From Syntrophaceae bacterium UBA6109 (GTDB taxonomy: Bacteria; Desulfobacterota; Syntrophia; Syntrophales; UBA6109), in the NCBI GenBank assembly GCA_002428445.1, contig DIWJ01000072.1, positions 1-6,990 on the forward strand: a DNA stretch of 6,990 nt, given 5' to 3'. Both the position numbers and the translations under genes were made by a program. Shown piece after piece: positions 1 to 6,076 of this stretch (within the stretch, counting starts at the first letter, position 1; each line of letters starts with the position of its first letter). The notes beneath the pieces were generated by a model. It was given only the letters and a program-made list of their open reading frames with translations, searched no databases and had not been told where the DNA came from.

Positions 1-348
1 GGAGCATTGGCCATCGCGGTCGGCGACAGGATATTGATGCTGGAGCACTCCATCTATTCCGTTATCTCGCCGGAAGGATGCGCCGCTATCCTCTGGTCCG
101 ACGGAACCAAGGGAGAAGTGGCCGCGGAGGCGCTCAAGCCGACGGCGCGGGACCTGAAGGAGCTGGGGGTCATCGACGAGATTGTCAGTGAGCCTCCGGG
201 CGGCGCCCATCGCAACCATGAGGCCACGGCGAAAAGTGTGCATGAGGCCATTGAGAGAAACCTGAGGGAATTGAAGGCGCTTCCCATGGACAAGCTGCTG
301 GCGGAGCGGTATGACAAGTTTCGCACGATGGGGCAGTTTGTGGGATAA
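1..348 (+). CDS. accA: Acetyl-CoA carboxylase carboxyltransferase subunit alpha, C-terminal part (5' end outside window)
   Basis: The reading frame is open from base 1 and ends at TAA 346-348, giving 115 residues. The first residues read GALAIAVGDR, which continues into LMLEHSIYSVISPEGCAAILW. This is the characteristic C-terminal core of AccA, followed by the family's ALKPTARDLKELGVIDEI and the 'GGAHR' turn. The TTG at 7 is internal and not a start. AccA pairs with AccD to form the cytosolic carboxyltransferase that moves the carboxyl group from biotin carrier protein to acetyl-CoA, giving malonyl-CoA, the first committed step of fatty acid synthesis. The C-terminus (…RYDKFRTMGQFVG) is of normal length, so the gene is cut only by the window edge. 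It is a housekeeping neighbour of the downstream cluster, separated from it by about 300 bases and a terminator candidate, so I do not think it belongs to the pathway. Confidence 0.94.
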   Translation, partial: GALAIAVGDRILMLEHSIYSVISPEGCAAILWSDGTKGEVAAEALKPTARDLKELGVIDEIVSEPPGGAHRNHEATAKSVHEAIERNLRELKALPMDKLLAERYDKFRTMGQFVG

Positions 349-650
349 GTGAAACAGTCCCGGTGAATTCATGGTGTCTTTTCCCCGGGATACTATCCCT
401 TGTAACGATATTCGGCAATTCAGGCAGAACTCATGCGAAATTAATGTTGAGGCGTTCCCGTATATCGCGGAGCGCCTCTTCTTTTATATGAGTATCGGGA
501 TGGTACACAAGGTGAAGCCGGCAGCGCTGCCGCAAGGACTCAACTACTGAAACTTCTCGACGCAAGGGTCGTTCTGCTATATATCCATTCATCAGCACAG
601 TAATTGCTTTAATGTGAAAAATGCTGAGGATTGGAGGATACCGGATTACC
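349..650. other. Intergenic region between accA and the RiPP operon
   Basis: These 302 bases hold a terminator-like hairpin (449-485) and, just after accA, a weaker inverted repeat TCCCGG (358-363) / CCGGGA (385-390) without a T tract. A complementary-strand frame from ATG 592-590 to a stop at 433-431 would encode 53 residues (MNGYIAERP…), and that frame stays open upstream to 715. I do not recognise the product, it has no ribosome binding site, and the terminator hairpin lies inside it, so I do not call it a gene. Upstream of the radical SAM gene, TTTAAT (608-613) resembles a -10 box, but no -35 box sits at the right distance. The promoter of the operon is therefore not resolved. Confidence 0.5.
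449..485 (+). terminator. Rho-independent terminator candidate after accA
   Basis: GAGGCGTTCC (449-458) pairs with GGAGCGCCTC (469-478) over 10 base pairs, with one G-T wobble and a 10-base loop. The T-rich run TTCTTTT (479-485) follows directly. It lies about 100 bases past the accA stop and would separate accA transcription from the peptide cluster. The stem is strong. The tract is interrupted by one C, so efficiency cannot be judged by eye. Confidence 0.6.
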
Positions 651-2744
651 ATGAATAAAGACATTCCCCGTCTCCCTCTGGGAGGGGCAATCGATCTCAC
701 GTACCGTTGCAACAACGCCTGCCGTCACTGCTGGCTTTGCCTTCCGGTAGACGCGCCGGAAAAGAAAAATGAGCTTACCTTTGACGAAATCCGGCGTATC
801 GTGGACGACGCCCGAGCCATGGGTTGCCGTCGTTGGAGCATTTCCGGCGGCGAGCCCATGTTGCGGCCGGATTTCCCTGAGATCTTCGATTATCTGACCC
901 GCAAGGCTATCTCTTATTCCTTAAACACTAACGGAACCCTCATCACGCCGGAGATCGCCCGACTGCTGACCCGCAAAGGCAGAAAAATGATCGCCCTCTA
1001 CGGGGCGACAGCAGAGGTCTATGACAATGTCACCCGCCATCCGGGGGGATTCGAGAAGCTGATCCAGGGCTTTGAATACCTGAAAGAAGCAGGTGCCGGC
1101 TTCATCGTCCAGTTGATACCCATGCAGGCCAATTTCCATCAATGGGACGAGATGATTGCCCTGGCGAGATCCCTGAGCAAACACTGGCGTTGCGGAGCTC
1201 CGTGGCTTTTTCTTTCCAGTGACGGCTCCAAGCAGAGAAACAAGGAGATACAGGCGCAGAGGCTGTCCCCATCCGACGTGGTCGATCTGGATCAACCCGC
1301 TCCGACGTATAGTGAGCTGACAGCCGAGCTGGAAAAGACCGAGCGCGGAATGGGCGGAACAGGTCATATCGAAACGGTTTGCGGCGCTGTTGACGAAGGC
1401 GATGACCGCCTTTTTGCAAAATGCATTGAAGGCAGGCGCGAATTTCATGTTGACGCCTATGGGAGAATGTCATGGTGCTGCGGGTTCATTAAAGACCCGG
1501 CCCTGAGTTATGACGTGAGACAGGGATCGTTTGCCGAGGCCTGGGACGTTTTTATTCCTTCTTGCGCGGATAAAGTGCGCGGCGGTGAAGAGTGGCGGGC
1601 GCATTGCGGCTCCTGTGAAAGCCGCAGGGACTGTCGATGGTGCGCCGTCTATGCCTATCTGGAAACCGGACGCTATTCGGCCCCGATCCCGTATTTGTGC
1701 GCCGTCGCGAAAGAGGCGCGCGAATTCAGGGAGAAGTGGCAAACAAATCACCGCCGTTATTTCAAGATTGCGGGCATTACCGTCAGGATCGAAAGCGAGC
1801 TGGATTTCAGCAGGATCAAATTCAAGGATGAACTCATGGCATTTGCCGTGGAAGGCCCCGGCGAGGACAATGTGGATCTGCGCCATTTTTTCGAATTGCC
1901 GGATCTGCAGGGAAAAGATTTGGGCAGGGAGCTTTACCGCAAGCCCCCTTGGGCGATCTCCCGAAGCAAGAACGGAACATGGTTCTATCGCGGCATCTCG
2001 CCCCTAAAAGACGACGACAGTCTTCACCGCGTGGCCGTGTTCAGCGCCGATTATGCTTACGGCACGATTTACAGTCTGCCACGGGAACGTGACCGCGTTC
2101 TCAGCAAACGCTGGCCATCGCTCTCCCTCTTTCCAACGGACCAGATCTGGCTGGGGCCGCTGCTGGCCGACCGCTTCGCCGTCCTTGTGCATTCGGCGGC
2201 GGCCATTGTCAACGGCAAGGGGCTGGTCTTTGTCGGCCATTCCGAAACGGGTAAATCAACGACGATGGAATTGTTGAAGGCGGCGAATCGGGAAGGCGTT
2301 GTATCGGCGGAGATTCTCTGCGACGACCGCAATATCTTGCGATACTGGCCTGGCGGGACTGCCGGGCAAAAGACAACTTCCGCTCCGCTTGCAGGGGGAG
2401 AAAGAAAAGGGGGTGGTGAATGGCTCGTTCACGGCACCTGGAGCCACGGCACAACCGCCGATGTCTCGCCGTCATCGGCGCCGCTTTGCGCCATCCTGTT
2501 TCTAAAGCAGGCAAGGGAAAACAGGATCGAGCCGCTCAAGGACCGCAAAAAGATTTGGCGGAATCTGCTTGCCACGCTCATCCGTCCCATGGAGACCGCG
2601 GAGTGGTGGCGAAAGGAGTTGGACATTCTGGAACGCATCATCCATGATGTCCCCTGCTACACCATGCACTTCGACAAATCCGGCGGCATTGTCGAGGAGC
2701 TGGGAAAGATGGGACAGGATAGCAGGAGTTATGTCCAGCCATGA
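651..2744 (+). CDS. Radical SAM/SPASM peptide-modifying enzyme fused to an HPr-kinase-like P-loop domain
   Basis: The protein has 697 residues from ATG 651. The N-terminal radical SAM core has Cys20-x3-Cys24-x2-Cys27 for the SAM-binding 4Fe-4S cluster and GGEP at 66-69. A SPASM region follows with Cys258, Cys276 and Cys277, then Cys319-x2-Cys322-x5-Cys328-x2-Cys331-x18-Cys350, which should hold auxiliary clusters. This layout is that of PqqE-like RiPP maturases. From about residue 370 the sequence changes to an HprK-related domain: Walker A GHSETGKST at 529-537, an Asp pair (558-559) in LCDDRN, then GTWSHG, APLCAILFLKQ and a closing VPCYTMHFDKSGG. Such domains bind ATP; HprK itself phosphorylates a Ser of HPr, but the substrate here is unknown. 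I chose ATG 651 because GGAGG (633-637) precedes it, though 13 bases away. ATG 621 (707 residues) has no convincing site and lies before that GGAGG. The stop overlaps the next start (ATGA, 2741-2744), implying coupled translation. About 23 residues (568-590) look like a repeat-derived insert. Confidence 0.9.
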   Translation: MNKDIPRLPLGGAIDLTYRCNNACRHCWLCLPVDAPEKKNELTFDEIRRIVDDARAMGCRRWSISGGEPMLRPDFPEIFDYLTRKAISYSLNTNGTLITPEIARLLTRKGRKMIALYGATAEVYDNVTRHPGGFEKLIQGFEYLKEAGAGFIVQLIPMQANFHQWDEMIALARSLSKHWRCGAPWLFLSSDGSKQRNKEIQAQRLSPSDVVDLDQPAPTYSELTAELEKTERGMGGTGHIETVCGAVDEGDDRLFAKCIEGRREFHVDAYGRMSWCCGFIKDPALSYDVRQGSFAEAWDVFIPSCADKVRGGEEWRAHCGSCESRRDCRWCAVYAYLETGRYSAPIPYLCAVAKEAREFREKWQTNHRRYFKIAGITVRIESELDFSRIKFKDELMAFAVEGPGEDNVDLRHFFELPDLQGKDLGRELYRKPPWAISRSKNGTWFYRGISPLKDDDSLHRVAVFSADYAYGTIYSLPRERDRVLSKRWPSLSLFPTDQIWLGPLLADRFAVLVHSAAAIVNGKGLVFVGHSETGKSTTMELLKAANREGVVSAEILCDDRNILRYWPGGTAGQKTTSAPLAGGERKGGGEWLVHGTWSHGTTADVSPSSAPLCAILFLKQARENRIEPLKDRKKIWRNLLATLIRPMETAEWWRKELDILERIIHDVPCYTMHFDKSGGIVEELGKMGQDSRSYVQP
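2352..2420 (+). repeat. Suspected repeat-derived in-frame insert in the HprK-like domain
   Basis: Codons 568-590 of the fusion protein read as a low-complexity, Gly-rich stretch (…APLAGGERKGGGE). It sits between RYWPG and HGTWSHG, which I expect to be nearly adjacent in HprK-like relatives. The DNA contains an imperfect hairpin, CTCCGC (2383-2388) with GGGGAG (2395-2400), followed by AAAGAAAAGGGGGTGGTGA. This resembles the CTCCC…TTGC…GGGAG…GGGGGTG type of dispersed palindromic repeat found in many proteobacterial genomes. Family identity is from memory, not a search. The length is a multiple of three, so the frame is kept. Confidence 0.45.
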
Positions 2745-3934
2745 CTGAATTTGTTCTACGCACAAAACATCCGATAAAAAGGATTGCCTCGCATCTCGGT
2801 TATCTGGATATCGAGCTCACCGAACGATGCAACAACGACTGCATCCACTGCTGCATCAATCTGCCCGCCGACGACCGCACGGCCAAAGCCCGAGAGATGA
2901 CGACCGGGCAGGTGAAAAGCATTCTTACCGAAGCCGCGGCTCTGGGCTGCCTGCGCGTGCGATTCACCGGCGGTGAACCGCTTTTGCGGCCTGACTTCGA
3001 GGAACTCTATCTTTTCGCCCGCCGATTGGGGATGAAAGTCCTGATTTTCACCAATGCCTGCCTGATTACTCCGCAATTGGCGGATCTCCTGGCGCATGTT
3101 CCGCCGCTCGTTTTCATGGAAATAACCGTTTACGGCATGCACAAGGAGTCGTACGAAGCGGTCTCGCGTGTGCCGGGTTCTTTTGACCAGTTCAAGCGGG
3201 GCGTGGAATTGCTTTTGGAACGCACGGTCCCTTTTGTCGTCAAAAGCGCGCTTCTTCCCCCCAACAAAAATGAAATGGACGAATTTGAGGCATGGTCGCA
3301 GACCATCCCCTGGATGGACAAGCAACCTCTCTATTCCATGTTCTTCGATGCGCGCAGCCGCCGCGACGATGAGAAGAAGAACGCCCTGATCGCGTCACTG
3401 CGTCTTTCTCCGGAAGAAGGCCTGGCACTATTGATGCGGAACGAGGCGCGATATCGTATGGAGACGGAAGAATTTGCGGGAAAATTCATGGGTCCGCCGG
3501 GCGACGCGCTTTTCAGTTGCGGCGCGGGATGCGGCCTGTGCATTGACGCGTATGGGTTTGCCCAGCCCTGCATCGGCGTACGCGCGCCGGAGCTGACATT
3601 CGACCTGCGGAGTCTGTCATTGCGGAGTGGCGAAAGTCGTCGAAACAGTCCCGAAAATGAACCGGCAGGCGAGAAACGAAGCGCGCTTTCCGAGGTTCTG
3701 GATTCTTTCAAAAAACTCCGTGAAATCAAGGCAACCAATCCGGAGTATCTTCTACGTTGCGCCGTCTGTTTTCTCAAGGGGCTTTGCGAACAATGCCCGG
3801 CCAAGTCCTGGGTGGAGCATGGCACTTTGGATACGCCGGTGGAATATCTCTGCGAAATCGCCCATGCCCATGCCCGGTGGCTGGGTTGGCTGAAGGACGG
3901 CGAAAAGGCTTGGGAGTTGGGAAAATGGCGTTAA
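2741..3934 (+). CDS. Second radical SAM/SPASM peptide-modifying enzyme
   Basis: The protein has 397 residues. The core shows Cys30-x3-Cys34-x2-Cys37 and GGEP at 77-80. The SPASM region has Cys260, Cys264 and Cys267, with Cys277 after the AYGFAQPC segment. It then has Cys340-x2-Cys343-x5-Cys349-x2-Cys352-x18-Cys371, the same spacing as in the upstream enzyme. The C-terminus (CPAKSW…TPVEYLCEIAHA) is typical of PqqE-like maturases acting on ribosomal peptides. Members of this class make thioether, C-C or C-O links or epimerise residues; which reaction applies here cannot be read from sequence. No leader-binding domain is fused, which fits with the separate PqqD-like protein downstream. The start overlaps the previous stop by four bases, and AGGAG (2724-2728) sits 12 bases upstream. 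The precursor gene starts 152 bases after the stop. About 24 residues (292-315) between FDLRS and LSEVLDSF look foreign. Confidence 0.92.
   Translation: MTEFVLRTKHPIKRIASHLGYLDIELTERCNNDCIHCCINLPADDRTAKAREMTTGQVKSILTEAAALGCLRVRFTGGEPLLRPDFEELYLFARRLGMKVLIFTNACLITPQLADLLAHVPPLVFMEITVYGMHKESYEAVSRVPGSFDQFKRGVELLLERTVPFVVKSALLPPNKNEMDEFEAWSQTIPWMDKQPLYSMFFDARSRRDDEKKNALIASLRLSPEEGLALLMRNEARYRMETEEFAGKFMGPPGDALFSCGAGCGLCIDAYGFAQPCIGVRAPELTFDLRSLSLRSGESRRNSPENEPAGEKRSALSEVLDSFKKLREIKATNPEYLLRCAVCFLKGLCEQCPAKSWVEHGTLDTPVEYLCEIAHAHARWLGWLKDGEKAWELGKWR
3614..3685 (+). repeat. Suspected dispersed-repeat insert inside the second radical SAM gene
   Basis: Codons 292-315 interrupt the linker between the two halves of the SPASM region. 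I would expect FDL-(K/R)-x-GS-L to run directly into the helix LSEVLDSFKKLREIK. The underlying DNA starts TGTCATTGCGG (3615-3625) and runs through GGCGAAAGTCG and GAAACAGTCCCG. This closely resembles the dispersed TCATTGCGAGG…CGAAG…GAAGCAATC repeat common in several Gram-negative genomes (recalled, not searched). Its length is in frame and no stop codon appears, so the enzyme may tolerate it in a loop. Confidence 0.5.
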
Positions 3935-4022
3935 TCCGTGGGAAGTCGATAGTGCATTCGCACGCGGATTTGAGTCGTGACAAGAAGCCTGAGCCGCTGT
4001 CCGCCCCCCTCTGACCCAAATT

Positions 4023-4071
4023 TTGACACATTGCACACATCCTGTTTATGTGATACAGATCCTGTATTAAT
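4023..4071 (+). promoter_or_regulatory. Dyad and possible promoter upstream of the precursor gene
   Basis: ATACAG (4053-4058) and CTGTAT (4062-4067) form a perfect inverted repeat with a 3-base centre, extendable by G-T and T-A pairs. ATCCTGT occurs twice (4039-4045 and 4059-4065), 20 bases apart, close to two helical turns, which is operator-like spacing. A consensus-like -35 hexamer TTGACA lies at 4023-4028, but the best -10 options at 16-18 bases spacing (around 4045-4052, TTTATGTG) match poorly. Alternatively the dyad acts as an RNA hairpin just before the ribosome binding site. Further upstream, TCCGTG (3935-3940) / CGCGGA (3963-3968) forms a weak hairpin right after the previous stop. 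Confidence 0.4.
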
Positions 4072-4072
4072 G

Positions 4073-4081
4073 AGAAGGAGG
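4073..4081 (+). promoter_or_regulatory. Strong ribosome binding site of the precursor gene
   Basis: AGAAGGAGG is a near-complete anti-16S match. Spacing is 5 bases to ATG 4087 but only 1 base to the overlapping out-of-frame ATG at 4083. This decides the start in favour of 4087. It is the best ribosome binding site in the window, as expected for a peptide made in excess over its enzymes. Confidence 0.8.
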
Positions 4082-4086
4082 CATGC

Positions 4087-4263
4087 ATGCCAGATCTCAA
4101 ACAATGGACCAAACCAGCGCTACTCGTACTTACGCGCAACAAACCAGAAGAAGTCATACTGCACTCTTGCAAGACTTTTTATGGCGCCACCGGCTTCTTG
4201 GTCGGCGTAAATGCCTGTGGCAACCTAACGTGCGGGCCATGCCCCGAATACGGAGAGTCATAA
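4087..4263 (+). CDS. Candidate RiPP precursor peptide, 58 residues, substrate of the two radical SAM enzymes
   Basis: The peptide starts at ATG 4087 and ends at TAA 4261-4263. Residues 1-29 look like a leader: a Trp, then KPALLVLTRNKPEEVILHSCK (residues 9-29), with the pattern W-x-KP…VL-x-R-x-KPEE…L-x-x-CK. I recall this pattern from small uncharacterised proteins beside radical SAM/SPASM and PqqD genes in anaerobes (memory, not a search). Residues 30-58 form a distinct Gly/Cys-containing tail: TFYGATGFLVG, then Cys44-x4-Cys49-x2-Cys52, ending PEYGES. Cys28 sits at the leader/core junction. The tail offers Cys thiols for thioether links, aromatic residues (Phe31, Tyr32, Phe37, Tyr55) for radical crosslinks, and Tyr or Ser/Thr for sulfation. 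There is no signal peptide or membrane segment. The frame is supported by a strong ribosome binding site and by its place between the maturases and the rest of the cluster. The exact modification and cleavage site are unknown. Confidence 0.85.
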   Translation: MPDLKQWTKPALLVLTRNKPEEVILHSCKTFYGATGFLVGVNACGNLTCGPCPEYGES

Positions 4264-4652
4264 CAACGTGACAGAGGCATCTAGACGGCGCCCGATGTCC
4301 CGGGGTGTCTCGCCGATGCACGGGCAAAGAAGTTGACGGATCAGGGGATCGCAAACTTCCTTGCCTGCACGCGACTCGGGCGCGTGTGTCGGGATGGGTT
4401 TGCACGCGCACCGAACGGCGTTTCACCCCTCCGAAGCACATGCCCGCTTCCGTTGCCTTACAGCGAAATGAAGCCCCTCAGCCGTTCTCCCGATAGATAT
4501 TCTCAGTGTTTTATGCAGTCGCATGCCCGGCATATCAAATGTCGACGATGGTTCAATTCGTCTTGGCCGGGATTCCGGACTACGAAGCCGTACCCGGAGA
4601 TATCCTGCGAGAAGGTGCGGTTTGATGACCCCGCAGCAAGGAAGGGCGAACT
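4264..4652. other. Non-coding stretch between precursor and sulfotransferase gene
   Basis: These 389 bases contain open frames but none with a recognisable protein and a ribosome binding site together. The first part (4290-4414) is rich in stem-loops, listed separately. The second part (4415-4652) shows no clear promoter or terminator. The longest plausible small frame there runs from ATG 4539 to TGA 4625 (28 residues, ending PGDILREGAV). It has no ribosome binding site and no family I recognise, so it may be a gene remnant. GGAAGG (4640-4645) serves the GTG start at 4653. Confidence 0.5.
4290..4414 (+). ncRNA. Candidate structured RNA element downstream of the precursor gene
   Basis: Several inverted repeats follow one another. 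GCCCG (4290-4294) pairs with CGGGC (4321-4325). GAAGTT (4329-4334) pairs with AACTTC (4354-4359), enclosing GATC/GATC. TCGGGCGCGTGT (4376-4387) pairs with GCACGCGC (4402-4409) and CCGA (4411-4414) over 12 base pairs, with one bulged A and a 14-base loop. The central CGCGTG (4381-4386) can instead pair with CACGCG (4368-4373). No T tract follows, so it is not a classical terminator. It may stabilise the abundant precursor mRNA or limit read-through. I match it to no known RNA family. Confidence 0.35.
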
Positions 4653-5234
4653 GTGAACTCCTCCAATTCCATTACCGTCGTCAGCGGTTATCAGCGCAGC
4701 GGCACCTCCCTGATGATGCAGATGCTCGCCGCGGGCGGGGTCCCCGTTCTGGTGGATGAATCCAACAAGGCCGATGAGCATAACCCGCGCGGATACTTCG
4801 AGTATGAATGCGCGGGGAAACTCGGCGACACAGACGAATCGACCGACTGGATCGCGGAGGCGCAAGGCAAAGCTGTCAAAGTCATCGCGTACCGGCTCAG
4901 GTTTTTGCCCGCCGGATACGACTACCGGGTGATTTTCATGCGCCGCAAAATCGCGGAGGTGCTGACCTCCTGGGGCAAAATGGGCCTGACTCGCACCGGT
5001 GTCACATTGAGCGAGCGCGAGCAGATTCTTTCTTTCAAAATGGAATACGCCGTTTACGAAGCGCAGTTGATGAGACAGACAAGCATGCGGGCGTTGTTTG
5101 TCCACTACAACGAACTCCTCGAAGATCCGCCGGGTCAAATCGGCCGGATTCTCGATTTTCTCGGCGCCACATTGGACAGGGAAGCCATGGCGGAGGCAAT
5201 TGACCCGCTCTTGCACCGCAATCGAATCAAGTAA
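4653..5234 (+). CDS. Sulfotransferase-like P-loop protein
   Basis: The protein has 193 residues from GTG 4653, preceded by GGAAGG (4640-4645). Residues 12-20, GYQRSGTSL, are the 5'-phosphosulfate-binding loop of sulfotransferases. VIFMRR (93-98) followed by Ser106 fits the 3'-phosphate-binding strand and helix. NPRGYFEYE (44-52) and a late FVHYNELLEDPPGQIGRILDFLG (149-171) are further family traits. These cytosolic enzymes move a sulfuryl group from PAPS to a hydroxyl or amine. The protein is shorter than most full-length members (about 250-300 residues), so the acceptor-binding part is small. In this context the acceptor could be Tyr, Ser or Thr of the modified peptide, which is inference. 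The preceding 389-base gap means it could also have its own promoter or be a late addition to the locus. GC content is similar to the radical SAM genes. Confidence 0.85.
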   Translation: MNSSNSITVVSGYQRSGTSLMMQMLAAGGVPVLVDESNKADEHNPRGYFEYECAGKLGDTDESTDWIAEAQGKAVKVIAYRLRFLPAGYDYRVIFMRRKIAEVLTSWGKMGLTRTGVTLSEREQILSFKMEYAVYEAQLMRQTSMRALFVHYNELLEDPPGQIGRILDFLGATLDREAMAEAIDPLLHRNRIK

Positions 5235-5326
5235 AAGCCCTCTTTGCACTAACAGAAAGAACGTACGCGCATGGATAGATAGGCAGAGTCGAGTTTGAGG
5301 GTTATGAGCTGAATAACAGAGTTGCC

Positions 5327-6076
5327 ATGCAAGAGTTGCGATATACCATTTCTGCCAGGGGCAAGAGCGATGAAGTGCCGGTCATGGAATTTCTTGAGGA
5401 AAATTTCAGCAGAATCCCATTGCATCAGATCGACAGTCTTTTTGGATTTGTTGAGCGCTGTACTTTGTACGGAGGAAGGCCATTTGTGGCAAGGCAGTTA
5501 AGCGATGCAGATGTTCTCGCCATGTACGGCCACTCCATCGGCGTGCGTATCCCCCTGACAAACCTGTTTGTCAGTGAGGATGAATATGAACAATGCCGCA
5601 GGTTATTGGAAAAATATCATCGCATTGGCAATTCAATAATTGTTACCAAAGATTCCCTCGCGCGTTGGATTCGACGTGATTATCCCAATTACCGGCTCGA
5701 AGCAAGCGTGATAAAAAACATTGACACCCATCAGAAAATCACCGTGTCGCTTGAACTCTACGATACGGTGGTCCTGCCGATGCGGCTGAACGTGCACCAT
5801 GACTTCCTGTCCAAGATTTCCGAGAAACAACGAATAGTACTTTTTGCCAATGCAGGATGCGGCTTTACCTGCCCCGCGAAAATATGCTATCGGGCCGTTT
5901 CGGCGGCGAACAAATTTGACGGTTCCATTGACCGCATAAAGTACAGGTGCTCGAAAACCATCATACCAAGGGAAGAATTGGGGTTGATCGACTTTGACCT
6001 CGAAAAACTTTCCTTGATGGGTTTTAGACACTTTAAGCTCTTGCATGAAATGCCCGGAGGCATAGCGCCGTTCTGA
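5327..6076 (+). CDS. Uncharacterised Cys-motif protein, possibly related to the U32 peptidase-like barrel fold
   Basis: The protein has 249 residues. There is no signal peptide or membrane segment. Features: MYGHSIGVRIPLTN (66-79); a GNSIIVTKDSLARWIRRDYP segment (101-120) followed by YRLEASVIKNI (122-132), which looks like a strand-helix-strand unit; LYDTVVLP (144-151); then FANAGCGFTCPAKICY (173-188) with Cys178, Cys182 and Cys187, and a later Cys208; and a closing FDLEKLSLMGFRHFKLL (223-239). The order 'find position, name tract, Cys-containing strand, FDL…GF' reminds me of U32-type proteins, but I am not sure of the family. The Cys group could bind a metal or an iron-sulfur cluster. ATG 5327 has only a weak upstream AGAG; no better start is visible. 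Sampled lines give roughly 47% GC against about 60% in the radical SAM gene, which suggests a different origin. The 92-base gap before it is otherwise featureless. Confidence 0.7.
   Translation: MQELRYTISARGKSDEVPVMEFLEENFSRIPLHQIDSLFGFVERCTLYGGRPFVARQLSDADVLAMYGHSIGVRIPLTNLFVSEDEYEQCRRLLEKYHRIGNSIIVTKDSLARWIRRDYPNYRLEASVIKNIDTHQKITVSLELYDTVVLPMRLNVHHDFLSKISEKQRIVLFANAGCGFTCPAKICYRAVSAANKFDGSIDRIKYRCSKTIIPREELGLIDFDLEKLSLMGFRHFKLLHEMPGGIAPF

Noticed and set aside
431..592. Complementary-strand frame of 53 residues in the accA-rSAM gap (MNGYIAERP…)
   Set aside because: It has no ribosome binding site and no recognisable family, and its end coincides with a terminator-like hairpin whose pairing explains the apparent codons. 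It could be a remnant but cannot be supported.
1531..2007. Long alternative frames inside the radical SAM/HprK gene on both strands
   Set aside because: They are shadows produced by GC-rich coding sequence; the 651-2744 frame carries all family motifs.
4012..4028. CTGACCCAAATTTTGACA, resembling an insertion-sequence end
   Set aside because: I found no matching inverted copy, no target duplication and no transposase in the window. It is equally explained by the promoter-like TTGACA.
4083..4271. Overlapping + strand frame of 62 residues starting 4 bases before the precursor start
   Set aside because: Its ATG is only one base from the AGAAGGAGG, too close for initiation. The product is Arg-rich and resembles an out-of-frame reading, whereas the 4087 frame has ideal spacing and a leader-like sequence.
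4539..4625. 28-residue frame ending PGDILREGAV before the sulfotransferase gene
   Set aside because: It lacks a ribosome binding site, is very short and shows no leader or Cys pattern that would make it a second precursor.
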